Part shown: piece by piece, positions 35,581 through 44,985 of the stretch | How positions within the stretch are numbered: position 1 is the stretch's first letter | How the letters are laid out: each line of letters begins with the position of its first letter | Source: Corynebacterium gallinarum | GTDB taxonomy: Bacteria; Actinomycetota; Actinomycetes; Mycobacteriales; Mycobacteriaceae | Assembly (NCBI RefSeq): GCF_014837045.1 | Contig: NZ_JACSPR010000003.1 | Coordinates: 186,001 to 250,000 of the forward strand | Length of the DNA stretch: 64,000 nucleotides | Direction: 5' to 3' | The notes under the pieces: model-generated | Told to the model about the DNA's origin: nothing | Database searches by the model: none | The model's input: only the letters and a program-made list of their open reading frames with translations | Made by a program: the position numbers and the translations under genes

Positions 35581-36576
35581 ATGCTGAGCCGGCTTGACGA
35601 CGACCTCCACTCCGACCGCCCCCTGGTGGTCTTCCTCGGCGACAACATTGATGAGGAAGACCACGATGTGTTGTTCCCCGCGATGCGTGAACGCGGGGTG
35701 GCGGTGGTGCGCGTGCACCCGGATGACCTGGTCGTGGAAATGACCGACACCGGCATCGGGTTCTTCGTGGCAGGCCAGCGTCTTGAACCAGATCTGGTGA
35801 TCGGGTGGGTGCTCGACGAGCTGCTCATCCCCGGCATGGCGCATCTGGATGTGTTCCGCTGCGCCGGGGTGCCCGTGATCAACGATGCGGTCACCCTTTT
35901 CCGCGCGCAGAACAAATACCTCGACAGCTCCATGCTGAGCCTGGCCGGTGTACTGGGATACCCGGTGCTCACCGGCCACGACCCGGAGGCACTGGAGAAG
36001 TGGGTCCGTGATCTCGATGGCCCGGCGGTGATCAAACCGCTTGTCGGTTTCGGCGGACGGGGCCTGCGCAAAATCGAGGGTGAAAACGACCTGCAGGACC
36101 TCCTGACGGAGCTGCGTCGCGACGGTGGCTCCTACTACGCCGTGCCGTGGATCGATAACCCCGGCCGCGACATCCGCGTCTACACCATCAACCACCAACC
36201 GGTGTTCGCCATGTACCGCTACGCCCCGCCGGGCACATGGGTCACCAACATCCGTGCTGGCGGTGGCCTGTCGATATGTCCCCTGACCCCGGAGATCGGC
36301 GACCTCGCGCGCCGGGCCTCCCAGGCGGCCGGCACCCTCATCGGTGGCATCGACATCGGTGAGAACACCGCCACCGGCGAGCTGGTGGTCTACGAGGTCA
36401 ATTCCTGCCCCACCTGCGAACCTCCGGCGCTTGAAGCCCTGGCGGATTTCCTTGCCCTGGCCGCCCGCGACCTCGACCACGCACTGGTCACCTGGGAGCC
36501 GACAAAGGTCTATACCGACCTGGACACCGATCCCGACCTCTTCCATAAGAGCAAACGGGGGCTGTTGCGCGCATAA
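35581..36576 (+). CDS. ATP-grasp protein, RimK/glutathione synthase-like
   Basis: This protein has 331 residues and starts after GGAAGG. Residues about 1-95 form a pre-ATP-grasp domain (RPLVVFLGDNIDEEDHDVLF, DLVIGWVLDELLIPG). The ATP-grasp fold spans 100-290: AQNKYLDSSMLSLAGVLGYP, PAVIKPLVGFGGRGLRKIEG with the ATP lysine and glycine loop, RDIRVYTINHQPVFAMYR, and GELVVYEVNSCPTCEPPALE with the metal-binding acidic/Asn pair. Such enzymes join an amino acid to a carboxylate (glutamate tails, peptides, thiols). The EVNSCPTCEP end with two cysteines is distinctive. It lies 72 bases after Mn catalase on the same strand, so it may share that stress regulon. Confidence 0.85.
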   Translation: MLSRLDDDLHSDRPLVVFLGDNIDEEDHDVLFPAMRERGVAVVRVHPDDLVVEMTDTGIGFFVAGQRLEPDLVIGWVLDELLIPGMAHLDVFRCAGVPVINDAVTLFRAQNKYLDSSMLSLAGVLGYPVLTGHDPEALEKWVRDLDGPAVIKPLVGFGGRGLRKIEGENDLQDLLTELRRDGGSYYAVPWIDNPGRDIRVYTINHQPVFAMYRYAPPGTWVTNIRAGGGLSICPLTPEIGDLARRASQAAGTLIGGIDIGENTATGELVVYEVNSCPTCEPPALEALADFLALAARDLDHALVTWEPTKVYTDLDTDPDLFHKSKRGLLRA

Positions 36577-36579
36577 CGC

Positions 36580-39180
36580 TTATCGACGCCCCGCCGCCAC
36601 CCGGTCATCGTGGGGCAACCTGTCCCGAATCTCCCGGGCCAGAACAATCGCCCGGGTCTTTCCGGACCGCGCCGCCAGCTCTCGGACACCGGGGAGGTCA
36701 AGGTGGGAAGGCTCTGCCCGACCCTCATCTACCGCTGCCATGACGTGAGGCAGCAGTTCAGCGATGACCTGCAGTAGATCAGGAGTGCCTATGAGCGGTT
36801 TGTCCTGCTGGGCGGAGGCATCCACCAGATCATTGAGGATCGGCCAGACCAGAGTCAGCATTCCCATATCCGCCAGATCACGGAAGGTTTTTGCCAACGA
36901 TCCTAACCGCTGTGGGGGAGCATCACTCCATCCCAGATGGGCAATATCTGGGACACCGGGGATCAGCAGACCACGGTTCCATGCTTCACTGGCGGCGGTC
37001 CATCCCACCTCAGATTCCCGGGTGTGCAGGTTGCTCAGAGCCGCGAGGAAATTGATGGCTGCTGCCGGGGTGAAGGGGGAAGATGAACGAGCGAGTTGGC
37101 GCAAGGGGAGCCCGGTCCCCAGGGAGGAGCGGTAGGTGTAATCAAGGCGGCGGAAAGCCTGCTCGGCCGTGGAGGGAAGAAAATCCTGGCGGTTTCTGCG
37201 GGCGAGAGCATTGACGATCCGATGGGAGAATTTCCGTGGTCCGACGTCCTGTTCAGGGGCCACCTCCGTTTTCAGTGGAACCCACTCAGCATCGACGGAG
37301 GGTTCCTGAAAAATCAAGGAAGACATGGTTGCACCCACTGTCACCTTTTCATCCTCTCCCCGGGTGTATAAGAGCAAGGAGGATGATTGCAAGGCCGAAA
37401 TCACAGGACGGCGATCTCCCCGGATGCGCAACAGGGCGAGGGAAAGATCGATAGGACCGACAGGCGCCTGGGCTTGTGCGTACTCAGCCAGCCGGTCAAG
37501 GATGGTCTCGACACCAATGGTGAGGTCTTCACGGTCCGGGGTGGACAATAATATAGGCACAGACCCCAGGAGCTCTAAGATCTCCGCTTCGCGCTTGCTG
37601 CGGTCCGAACTCTTCAAGTACAACGCGAGTTCTCCGGTGACCCACTCCCTAATTCCCTCCAGAGACTTACTGGCTCGAGGAACGCCCACCAGTGATATTT
37701 TGGTCGCCTCAAGATCGGAGTATGCACACCGGACGAGAGCGTCTGTGAACTGCTCCGATTCCACGTCACGGAACCAAGACCAGACACGGTTGCCTGCGGC
37801 GATCGCCGGGCCAAACCTTTCGAGCTCATGTGCAGCAAGTTCGACCAATAGAGTATCAGATGGTGTCAAGTCAGGTATCTGCCATAATACCGGAGCCTTC
37901 TGCCATAAAGAGGCATCACCTGTGGCTTCTGTCCCAGGTTCTTCTATATTGAGGTTCCAGACGGCCGCAAGCTTATCCACGGCTTTGGAGAACTGCGGAT
38001 GCTCATCCATTGCCAAGGCATCCTCCAACAGGAACTGACACTGTTCGAGAATATCCGGTGACGGTACTGCGTCGCGTCTGGCGGCAGCATTGAGCACCTT
38101 GATACGTGTTGCCCGGCCGGCGAGGGTGAGGCAGGCAGTGATCACCTCAGTCAGAATGTCCTCGGATCCTTTCTGTGCCAGCACCGTGCCGAAGCGGAGC
38201 AGAGAGGTGGAATCCTTGCGGAACAACAGTGGCACCAGTTCATGGCTGTGGGCAACAATCTCCTCATCGCTGATCTCTAGGGAATCCAGGAGAAATTCCG
38301 CCCAGGCCTTGACCGGTTCAGGCTTCCTTGCTTCCCGGTAACCATTAAGTCCGTCACGCAGGAGGACTCCGCGGTCTTCTGCAGACAGGTGTTGATCCTT
38401 GGTTATCAATTCGATGTGGGAGTAGAAGGGTGGTCTGTCCTCATAACTGAACAAAGTGGCGCGGAACCAGTCGAGACGACGGTCGAAAATCACTTCACGT
38501 GGTTGTCGTATTTTTGGATCACCCCAGTGGTTTCGATGTCCAAGAAAGAAATTCATGTGCCGTTCCCACCGGAAGTGGGTGGAGGAATTAACTAAAACCA
38601 CAGGAACCTGCAGGGGGTCCTCCTGGGAAATGATGGGGCGTTGCTGGCGGTGGATCAGGCTGATCCGCAGTTCTTCCGCGTGCTGCGGATCCCACTGCTT
38701 CTCCACTGTTTTTTGATATGAGGGGGATGTTGCCAGCAGGAGGTCGACAATCAGTTCTAAGGCTATCTCTTGCAGTGTTGGATTGAGTTTCTCAATGGCC
38801 CGGACTGATTCGTTGAGCCACCGCCCGGTGACTTCAGCGGGTGCATTCCCCCGCAGCAGATAAAGCGCGACACGCAGATGGTCCACCTGCTCCCAACAGG
38901 GGTGGTGGAAGCGTTCCGACCCGCGGATTCCGTGCGGTTCCCGCACGACATCGAGGATCACGGAGTCAAAGAAGTGCTCCTCGGCAACCACCGTCTCGAT
39001 GAACCGCTGCTGCTCCTCATCAGGCCCCAGGGATGCGGTGCGTAATTCCGCGAGCGGGGCAGCGTTCCACCCAATGCGGTCGAGAAATTCCATCACCTCG
39101 GCGAAATCGGGACTTGCTTGGGGCAGCTTCTCCGGTTCCTGCGCGACTACCACGGTGTCAGCAGTGTACTTCACGGTCAT
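36580..39180 (-). CDS. Large soluble protein of unknown family, coupled to a SWIM protein
   Basis: This protein has 866 residues with no signal peptide or membrane helix and is largely helical. Recognisable stretches are few: VVAEEHFFDSVILDVV, ELIVDLLLATSPSYQKTVEK, ILTEVITACLTLAGRATRIK and DILEQCQFLLEDALAMDEHP, in the style of helical-repeat scaffolds. There is no Walker or nuclease motif that I can defend. The start codon overlaps the stop of the SWIM gene (ATGA), so the pair is translated together. The DNA between about 37.3 and 38.7 kb has lower G+C and more rare codons than its neighbours, which hints at horizontal transfer. Confidence 0.75.
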   Translation of the reverse strand: MTVKYTADTVVVAQEPEKLPQASPDFAEVMEFLDRIGWNAAPLAELRTASLGPDEEQQRFIETVVAEEHFFDSVILDVVREPHGIRGSERFHHPCWEQVDHLRVALYLLRGNAPAEVTGRWLNESVRAIEKLNPTLQEIALELIVDLLLATSPSYQKTVEKQWDPQHAEELRISLIHRQQRPIISQEDPLQVPVVLVNSSTHFRWERHMNFFLGHRNHWGDPKIRQPREVIFDRRLDWFRATLFSYEDRPPFYSHIELITKDQHLSAEDRGVLLRDGLNGYREARKPEPVKAWAEFLLDSLEISDEEIVAHSHELVPLLFRKDSTSLLRFGTVLAQKGSEDILTEVITACLTLAGRATRIKVLNAAARRDAVPSPDILEQCQFLLEDALAMDEHPQFSKAVDKLAAVWNLNIEEPGTEATGDASLWQKAPVLWQIPDLTPSDTLLVELAAHELERFGPAIAAGNRVWSWFRDVESEQFTDALVRCAYSDLEATKISLVGVPRASKSLEGIREWVTGELALYLKSSDRSKREAEILELLGSVPILLSTPDREDLTIGVETILDRLAEYAQAQAPVGPIDLSLALLRIRGDRRPVISALQSSSLLLYTRGEDEKVTVGATMSSLIFQEPSVDAEWVPLKTEVAPEQDVGPRKFSHRIVNALARRNRQDFLPSTAEQAFRRLDYTYRSSLGTGLPLRQLARSSSPFTPAAAINFLAALSNLHTRESEVGWTAASEAWNRGLLIPGVPDIAHLGWSDAPPQRLGSLAKTFRDLADMGMLTLVWPILNDLVDASAQQDKPLIGTPDLLQVIAELLPHVMAAVDEGRAEPSHLDLPGVRELAARSGKTRAIVLAREIRDRLPHDDRVAAGRR

Positions 39181-40529
39181 ACTTCTTCTCTGGTCTCAGT
39201 CGACAGGGCTGCAGCCAGCAGATGTTTGCATGGTCCCCGGGAACCGCGGGTGCGCAGATACCAGGTGCAGGAGCAGGTGCCCTTGTCCGGAATGACCTGA
39301 TAACTGCGGGCACCGCTGCGTACATCGGCGGTGAGTCGGTCCTCGCTCCAGTGGACGGCGCGGGCGTCGACAAGCCGTCGGGCCCCGACCAGACGTGGGT
39401 TATCGCGTGCCACCTGCTCCGGATCGTGGGGTAACTCCCGGTGATAGTAAGCCTGCTCGGCGATGTCCCACCCCACCTTCCCGCTGGCAGCGAGGGAGGC
39501 AAGGGCCTGGTCAACCCGGACCCGCTCCAATCCTGTGTCCAGTGCCAGGAGATCAGGGGAGATACGGGAAGAGAAACCCAACTGCGTGGCCAGCAGATCT
39601 GCATCATCAATCACATCTTCAGAGGCCATTGCAGACAACAGGGACCCCTCTCCGGAGAAACCACGGGAGGGTTCTTCCGACAGTGCGAGAGTGATAGCCG
39701 CCCCGGGCAACCGGCATTCCATCACCACACCGGCGCCGGATCCGGCGTCCTGGTAGATCTGCACACCGGTGAGCAGAGATAACAGGCGTCGCAGCGGCTG
39801 GAGGCGGACAGGCCCAGGGATGCGCACAGCACCAGGAACCGGACGGGCAGATACGTTCACACCTCTGGTGGAGGCCTGGACCCACACCGTGTCCACCTTT
39901 GCCTGGGGCAGGGCCATCAATAGACGACGCGCCCCACGTCCATCCAGGTCGAGCACTCCCGAGAAGCCGCGGTGGATCTCCGCGACATTGCCGAAGGCCC
40001 GTACCCACCGGGTAGGCATGACAACCTTGCGTTCCGACTCCGTGCGCTCCAGGGTTGAGACATTCACATGCTGGGAACCGACATCGAGATGAAGCAGTTC
40101 ATTGTGATGGATCCCGGAGAGCATCTGTTGGAGATGATCCCCGAGATCGACATTGGTGGTGCCATAACCGATCTCCCCACCATCAAGGCCGTCAGCGCCC
40201 AGATCCAAGCGTGCGCTGACACTGTTGCAGGCAGAAAAGACCTCTGCACGCAGGCGATCACCGTGGGCGGTGAATACCGGATCGCGCATTGCGGCGGCTG
40301 CTGCCATCTGCGGCGGGACGAAATAACGGGTTCGGGTGACCTCTGCCAGAACCAGGAGACACTGAGCGTAGACCTTCGGCTGAGTAAGAAAGCCATGGAA
40401 GAAACTGGGGGAGGAATCCACCCCCTCCGGGGTCAGCGCCGGGGCCAGGGCGAGTGCCAGGCCTGTTTCATCCAAGGTTGAACTGGTACTGAAGGATGGA
40501 CCCTCTGGTGCAAGTGTTCCGTGGGTCAT
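39177..40529 (-). CDS. SWIM zinc-finger protein
   Basis: This protein has 450 residues from the ATG at 40529, which follows GGAG; the frame continues to 40574 without a better site. The SWIM motif lies near the C-terminus (residues about 415-445), SYQVIPDKGTCSCTWYL followed by RGPCKHLLAA, giving C-x-C...C-x-H for zinc. Upstream is a long mixed domain (QPKVYAQCLLVLAEVTRTRYF, LLALDTGLERVRVDQALASL). SWIM fingers bind DNA or protein. In other actinobacteria SWIM genes are often found with MoxR/vWA gene sets; here the only partner is the 866-residue protein downstream, with which it overlaps by four bases. Role unknown. Confidence 0.82.
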   Translation of the reverse strand: MTHGTLAPEGPSFSTSSTLDETGLALALAPALTPEGVDSSPSFFHGFLTQPKVYAQCLLVLAEVTRTRYFVPPQMAAAAAMRDPVFTAHGDRLRAEVFSACNSVSARLDLGADGLDGGEIGYGTTNVDLGDHLQQMLSGIHHNELLHLDVGSQHVNVSTLERTESERKVVMPTRWVRAFGNVAEIHRGFSGVLDLDGRGARRLLMALPQAKVDTVWVQASTRGVNVSARPVPGAVRIPGPVRLQPLRRLLSLLTGVQIYQDAGSGAGVVMECRLPGAAITLALSEEPSRGFSGEGSLLSAMASEDVIDDADLLATQLGFSSRISPDLLALDTGLERVRVDQALASLAASGKVGWDIAEQAYYHRELPHDPEQVARDNPRLVGARRLVDARAVHWSEDRLTADVRSGARSYQVIPDKGTCSCTWYLRTRGSRGPCKHLLAAALSTETREEV

Positions 40530-40706
40530 CTGCGGTGTCTCCGATCTATGTCGGGAAGAGGGCCGTACCTGCATGGAAGGATAGCGGTAGTTCTTCCCAG
40601 CTAAATTCTCAACAGAAAATATCCTAATGAGGAAAATGCTCCAGCGCTGAAAAGCTACATATCAGGGGGAGGGCAACTGTCGCGGCCGCCTATGCATCTG
40701 CAAGCC

Positions 40707-40752
40707 AAAACCACACCCCACCCACCGGAGATCCGGCAGGCGGGGTGTGGTT
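40707..40752 (-). terminator. Terminator of the large catalase gene
   Basis: AACCACACCCC (40709-40719) pairs with GGGGTGTGGTT (40742-40752), with a second small stem inside. On the minus strand the hairpin follows the catalase stop and ends in a short T-run. Confidence 0.7.
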
Positions 40753-40770
40753 GATTCCCTTATGGAGGGA

Positions 40771-42903
40771 TCAGGCCGGGTTGGCGGCCCAGGTGCGGTG
40801 GCCCTTGAGCATCGGGGTCAACACATCAAGTGCATCGGCGGCGGCATTGACGGTGACCACGCCGGGTGCATCACCCATACGATCGGGTACCTGCGCGGTG
40901 GCATCGCCGACCAGGGCAACGGCCTTGCCGTGGCGGATCATCTCGGAGAGCAGGATGCTCACCTCGGGTTGTTCGGGTGTGTCCACGACCACGGCGGCGT
41001 CGAACTCGATGGAGCGCACGGTGACGTAGGTGCGGGAGACCGTCACATCGGTGGCCTCCTTAGGCTCCCCGATGGTGCCACCGGAGGTGGAGGTGACCAG
41101 GGGGACCATGCCGGCGTCCTCGATGGCCTTGGACAGGGAGGCGACGTCGGCGACCTGATCCTCGGTCAGATCATCGGTGACCAGGATGCCGATCTGGCGG
41201 CCGTCGATGGGCCACGTCTTGCCCACCTGGGACAGTGCGGGGCTCGGGGTGGGTTCGGGTAGGTCCTTCTTCTCCGGTGCGGGCACACCGAGGCCCTTGG
41301 CCACGGTGCTGGCCAGGTCATGATCGACGTTGGACAGGACCTCCACGGCGCGTTCCTTGATGGCCTTTTCATAGCATTTGCCCAGTTCGAAGGTGTAGGC
41401 GTCGGCCACGTGCTTCTGCTCGATGGGTGAGAGACTCACGTAGAACAGGCGGGCCTGGGAGTAGTGGTCATCGAAGCTGGCGGGGGCACTGCGGGTGATC
41501 TCGCCTTCGACGGGGACGGGGACGTCGATAAGCGCCCCGTTGCTCGGTTCGGTGGGGAAGGGGTTGCCGCCGTCGAGCGAGTTCGGCTGGTAGGGGGCCA
41601 CGCCGATGTGCTGGCCGTGCTGGTGCATGCCCTCACGGAACATGTCGTTGACCGGTGCATGCGGGCGGTTGATCGGCAGCTGCGCGAAGTTCGGCCCACC
41701 CAGGCGGCTGATCTGGGTGTCCAGGTAGGAGAACAGGCGACCCTGCAGCAGGGGATCGGCGGTGACATCGATGCCCGGGGGCAGGTGGCCGGGGTGGAAG
41801 GCGACCTGCTCGGTCTCCTCGTGGAAGTTGGAGACGTTCTTGTTCAGGGTCATGGTGCCCACGATCTGCACCGGGGCGAGTTCCTCCGGCACGATCTTGG
41901 TGGGATCGAGCAGGTCGATGCCCTCGAACATCTGCTCCTTGTTGTCGGGGAAGACCTGCAGACCTAGATCCCACTCGGGGAAGGCACCACTTTCGATGGC
42001 ATCCGCCAGATCACGGCGGTGGAAATCGGGGTCCACACCACCGGTGATCTGGGCTTCCTCCCACACCTGGGAATGCACACCGAGTTTCGGCTTCCAGTGG
42101 AATTTCACCAGGCTGGTCTCGCCCTTGTCGTTGATCATGCGGAAGGTGTTGACACCGAAACCCTCCATCATGCGGTAGGAACGCGGAATGCCGCGGTCCG
42201 ACATGTTCCACAGGGTGTGGTGGGTGGCCTCGGTGTGCAGGGTGACAAAATCCCAGAAGGTGTCATGCGCGCTCTGGGCCTGTGGGATGTCGCGGTCCGG
42301 GTGCGGTTTGGCGGCATGGATGACATCGGGGAACTTGATGCCGTCTTGGATGAAGAACACGGGGATGTTGTTACCCACCAGGTCCCAGGTGCCCTCATCG
42401 GTGTAGAACTTCACGGCGAAACCACGGGTGTCACGCACGGTGTCGGCGGAACCGCGGTTGCCCAGCACCGTGGAGAACCGGGTGAACACCGGGGTTTCCT
42501 TCCCCTCGGCGAACACACCCGCGCGACAGATGGAGGAGGCCGCACCATTGGCCTTGAACACACCGTGGGCCGCGGCACCACGGGCGTGGACCACACGCTC
42601 CGGGATGCGCTCATGGTCGAAGTGGGTGATCTTCTCGCGGAAGTGGTGGTCCTGCATGAGCAGGGGGCCGCGCTCACCGGCTTTCAGCGAATGGTCGGTG
42701 TCGCGCAGGCGTCCACCCTGGGCGGTGGTGAGGTATTCACCCTGCTGGGCGTTGACATCGGGGCTGATGTGCATCGGGCAGCCGGTGGGGGAATAGGGCT
42801 CCGCGGTGGTCTGATCCGGTTTGCGTGGCAGAGGCGGGACCGGGGTGGTCGGCTCGTTGACCTCCGGGGTTCCGGAGGAGGGGATTCCTGGGTTCGCTGA
42901 CAT
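40771..42903 (-). CDS. katE: Large-subunit heme catalase with C-terminal DJ-1/PfpI domain
   Basis: This protein has 710 residues and starts after AGGAGG. The catalytic core spans about 60-510: RVVHARGAAAHGVF holds the distal histidine, VFFIQDGIKFPDVIHA the asparagine-region helix, and LGVHSQVWEEAQ follows. The heme-ligand segment near residue 390 reads LFSYLDTQISRLG with the proximal tyrosine. The extra domain after about 560 (RQIGILVTDDLTEDQVADVA, EFDAAVVVDTPEQPEVSILL) is the flavodoxin/DJ-1-like C-terminal domain of large clade-2 catalases such as E. coli HPII. It destroys hydrogen peroxide in the cytosol. Symmetric DNA around CAGGTGCCACCTG (42986-42998) lies about 85 bases upstream of the start. 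Confidence 0.95.
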   Translation of the reverse strand: MSANPGIPSSGTPEVNEPTTPVPPLPRKPDQTTAEPYSPTGCPMHISPDVNAQQGEYLTTAQGGRLRDTDHSLKAGERGPLLMQDHHFREKITHFDHERIPERVVHARGAAAHGVFKANGAASSICRAGVFAEGKETPVFTRFSTVLGNRGSADTVRDTRGFAVKFYTDEGTWDLVGNNIPVFFIQDGIKFPDVIHAAKPHPDRDIPQAQSAHDTFWDFVTLHTEATHHTLWNMSDRGIPRSYRMMEGFGVNTFRMINDKGETSLVKFHWKPKLGVHSQVWEEAQITGGVDPDFHRRDLADAIESGAFPEWDLGLQVFPDNKEQMFEGIDLLDPTKIVPEELAPVQIVGTMTLNKNVSNFHEETEQVAFHPGHLPPGIDVTADPLLQGRLFSYLDTQISRLGGPNFAQLPINRPHAPVNDMFREGMHQHGQHIGVAPYQPNSLDGGNPFPTEPSNGALIDVPVPVEGEITRSAPASFDDHYSQARLFYVSLSPIEQKHVADAYTFELGKCYEKAIKERAVEVLSNVDHDLASTVAKGLGVPAPEKKDLPEPTPSPALSQVGKTWPIDGRQIGILVTDDLTEDQVADVASLSKAIEDAGMVPLVTSTSGGTIGEPKEATDVTVSRTYVTVRSIEFDAAVVVDTPEQPEVSILLSEMIRHGKAVALVGDATAQVPDRMGDAPGVVTVNAAADALDVLTPMLKGHRTWAANPA

Positions 42904-42985
42904 TTTCAGCCTCCTGTGGCAGGTCGTTAGCGTCGTTGGTGTGTTTCTGCTGAACTCTCCTCATACGCGCAGGTGCCCACCGAAA

Positions 42986-42998
42986 CAGGTGCCACCTG
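42986..42998. promoter_or_regulatory. Palindrome upstream of the catalase gene
   Basis: CAGGTG-C-CACCTG is perfectly symmetric, and a related CAGGTGCCCAC copy lies 16 bases away (from 42970). It may be an operator for katE; the binding protein is unknown. Confidence 0.4.
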
Positions 42999-43095
42999 GC
43001 GCACAGTGTGACCCATGGTACATAAATCCGTGTTTACATTAACGGGATGAAAATGGGTCGGGGTGGGGAGGCGTCGACAAGCCCACTGGTGAGGC

Positions 43096-44469
43096 TCAGA
43101 TCCCCAGCACGGTCTTCGCGATGAGGAAATAGATCACCAGACCGGCCGCATCCACGAAGGTGGTAATGAACGGGTTGGAGAACACCGCCGGATCCGCGCC
43201 CACCACCTTCGCGATGATCGGCATGATCCCACCCACCGTCGCCGCCAGCGTGCACACCACAAACAGCGTCAGCCCCAGCACGATACCTATGGAGGCCCCA
43301 TAGAAGATGCCCAGCAACACACCGAACAACGCACCGAGCAGCGTGCCCAGGATCAGGCCCACCCGCGTCTCACGCCACATCACCGCCAGCGCATCACGCT
43401 TGCGCACATCACCCAGCGCCAGGGAGCGGGTGACCGTGGTGGCGGCCTGGTTGCCGGTGTTGCCACCCGTGCCGGTGATGAGCGGGATGAACAGACTGAG
43501 CACCACCGCGGCGGCGAGGGCATCCTCGAAGGCATCGAGCACACTGACCGTGAGCAGCGCGGACACCGCCAGCACCCCCAGCCACACGATGCGCGAACGC
43601 ACCAGCTTCCACACCGGGGTGGTCAGGTACGGGCGCTGCAGCGGTTCGGAACCACCCGACCGGGCACTGTCCTCATTGTCCGCATCCTCGATGATGTCCA
43701 CCGCATCATCAATGGACACCATGCCCACCAGGCGCGTGGAATCATCCACCACCGGCAGCGCCAGCAGATCCAATGCCCGGAACCAGCGGGCGGTCTCTTC
43801 ATCCGGGTCGCCGGTGTGCGCGTAGACGGGCGTGTCCATAAGCGTATCGACGCCCTCCTCACCGCCCGCCATCAGCAACCGCCGCAGACTAGTCACACCC
43901 ACCAGTTTGCGATCAGCGGTGACCACCGGAACGGTATAGACCGTCTCGACCCGGTCATTCTGTTCCTTCAACGCCTCCAGCGCCTGCGCGGCTGTGAGCT
44001 CCACCCGGACCATCGGCACCTCCGGCGACATGTGTCGGCCTATGGAGCCCTTGGGATACCCCAGGATCACACTGGTCAGACCATGCTCGGATTCATCCAG
44101 GCTGCGCATGAGACGCTCGGCGATCTCGGCGGGCAGCTCATCGAGCAGGGACACGCGGTCATCGGGGTCGAGGGCGTCGAAGAAGGAGGTGAGGGAATCG
44201 TCGCCAAGCGCATCCACCAGATCCGCCTGATGTGCGGCATCCAGGGCCTCGAAGGCAACAATCGAGCGCTGCCGCGGCAACAGACGCAGGATCAACGCAG
44301 CGCGTACCGACGGCATCCTCTCCAACACATGGATGAGATCCTTCAACGCAATGGTGCCCAACAACTCCGAGATCCTCCGGGCACCACCGGGCGCTAACTC
44401 GGTGTCCTCCCGCAGCATCTGCTCGAGCCTGGCGATGTCCTCATCCGTGCGCTGTGCGTGATCCGTCAT
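43096..44469 (-). CDS. mgtE: Magnesium transporter MgtE
   Basis: This protein has 457 residues, normal for MgtE, and starts after AAGGAG. The N-terminal superhelical domain (about 10-130: LKDLIHVLERMPSVRAALIL, LLDELPAEIAERLMRSLD) and two CBS repeats (about 140-265: TVYTVPVVTADRKLVGVTSL, DLLALPVVDDSTRLVGMVSI) form the cytosolic magnesium sensor. Five membrane helices follow (about 285-455), with the family signature GTGGNTGNQAATTVTRSLALG (quoted as GGNTGNQAATTVTRSLALG) in the pore helix. It is a gated magnesium channel in the cytoplasmic membrane. A CorA gene lies 2.5 kb away. Two CCTATGG-type words lie inside the coding sequence. Confidence 0.96.
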   Translation of the reverse strand: MTDHAQRTDEDIARLEQMLREDTELAPGGARRISELLGTIALKDLIHVLERMPSVRAALILRLLPRQRSIVAFEALDAAHQADLVDALGDDSLTSFFDALDPDDRVSLLDELPAEIAERLMRSLDESEHGLTSVILGYPKGSIGRHMSPEVPMVRVELTAAQALEALKEQNDRVETVYTVPVVTADRKLVGVTSLRRLLMAGGEEGVDTLMDTPVYAHTGDPDEETARWFRALDLLALPVVDDSTRLVGMVSIDDAVDIIEDADNEDSARSGGSEPLQRPYLTTPVWKLVRSRIVWLGVLAVSALLTVSVLDAFEDALAAAVVLSLFIPLITGTGGNTGNQAATTVTRSLALGDVRKRDALAVMWRETRVGLILGTLLGALFGVLLGIFYGASIGIVLGLTLFVVCTLAATVGGIMPIIAKVVGADPAVFSNPFITTFVDAAGLVIYFLIAKTVLGI

Positions 44470-44549
44470 TCCTCACTCCTTTCAACCCGCCCACGATCTT
44501 AACCCGCACACCCTCCATAAGCGGATGGGGAACAACGGGTTCGCCGATC

Positions 44550-44573
44550 CTTGATCCACGTCAAGGAACTCCC
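44550..44573 (+). promoter_or_regulatory. FNR/CRP-like element upstream of the HMA gene (copy 1)
   Basis: TTGATCCACGTCAAGG (44551-44566) followed by AACTCCC is nearly identical to a copy at 44986-45008 before the ATPase gene. The symmetric core TTGA-N6-TCAA (TTGAT-N4-GTCAA) resembles an FNR/CRP-family box. Confidence 0.6.
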
Positions 44574-44640
44574 AGCCCAACCCCCATAACGTGAGGGTTG
44601 TAAGAAACAGGAAGAAACAACACGAAAGGACCTGGTTACC

Positions 44641-44886
44641 ATGACCACCCCAACCGCCCCCACCGCCCTGAAGAACACCACCCTCCGCTCCGACGAGTTC
44701 ACCTGCCCGAGCTGTGTGGCCAAGATCGAGAACAAACTCAACTCCCTCGACGGCGTTGAATCCGCCGAGGTGAAATTCTCCTCCGGCCGCATCCTGGTCA
44801 GCCACGACCCCCAGAAGGCCACCGTCCGCGACCTGGTCAAGGCAGTTGCCGATGTTGGCTACACGGCGAAACCCTCAGCCATCTAA
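44641..44886 (+). CDS. Heavy-metal-associated (HMA) domain protein
   Basis: This 81-residue protein starts after AAAGGA. It is a single ferredoxin-like HMA domain: LRSDEFTCPSCVAKIENKLN carries the metal-binding C-x-x-C (CPSC), followed by GVESAEVKFSSGRILVSHD and LVKAVADVGYTA. It is a soluble metal chaperone or sensor of the CopZ type. The next gene on the same strand encodes a P-type ATPase that lacks its own N-terminal metal-binding domain, so this protein likely supplies that function in trans. Each of the two genes has the same promoter element, and a terminator lies between them, so they are co-regulated but separately transcribed. Confidence 0.9.
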   Translation: MTTPTAPTALKNTTLRSDEFTCPSCVAKIENKLNSLDGVESAEVKFSSGRILVSHDPQKATVRDLVKAVADVGYTAKPSAI

Positions 44887-44915
44887 CCGTCCGGCGGCTC
44901 ACCGCCCCCAAGCCA

Positions 44916-44955
44916 CAGCCCGCCTGTACCTCCACGGTGCCGGCGGGTTGTTTTT
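44916..44955 (+). terminator. Terminator after the HMA gene
   Basis: CCCGCC (44919-44924) pairs with GGCGGG (44942-44947) around an inner imperfect stem, followed by a run of five T (44951-44955). A CTTATGGAGGG word begins right after it. Confidence 0.75.
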
Positions 44956-44985
44956 CGCTTATGGAGGGAATGGATGTGGAGGTCA

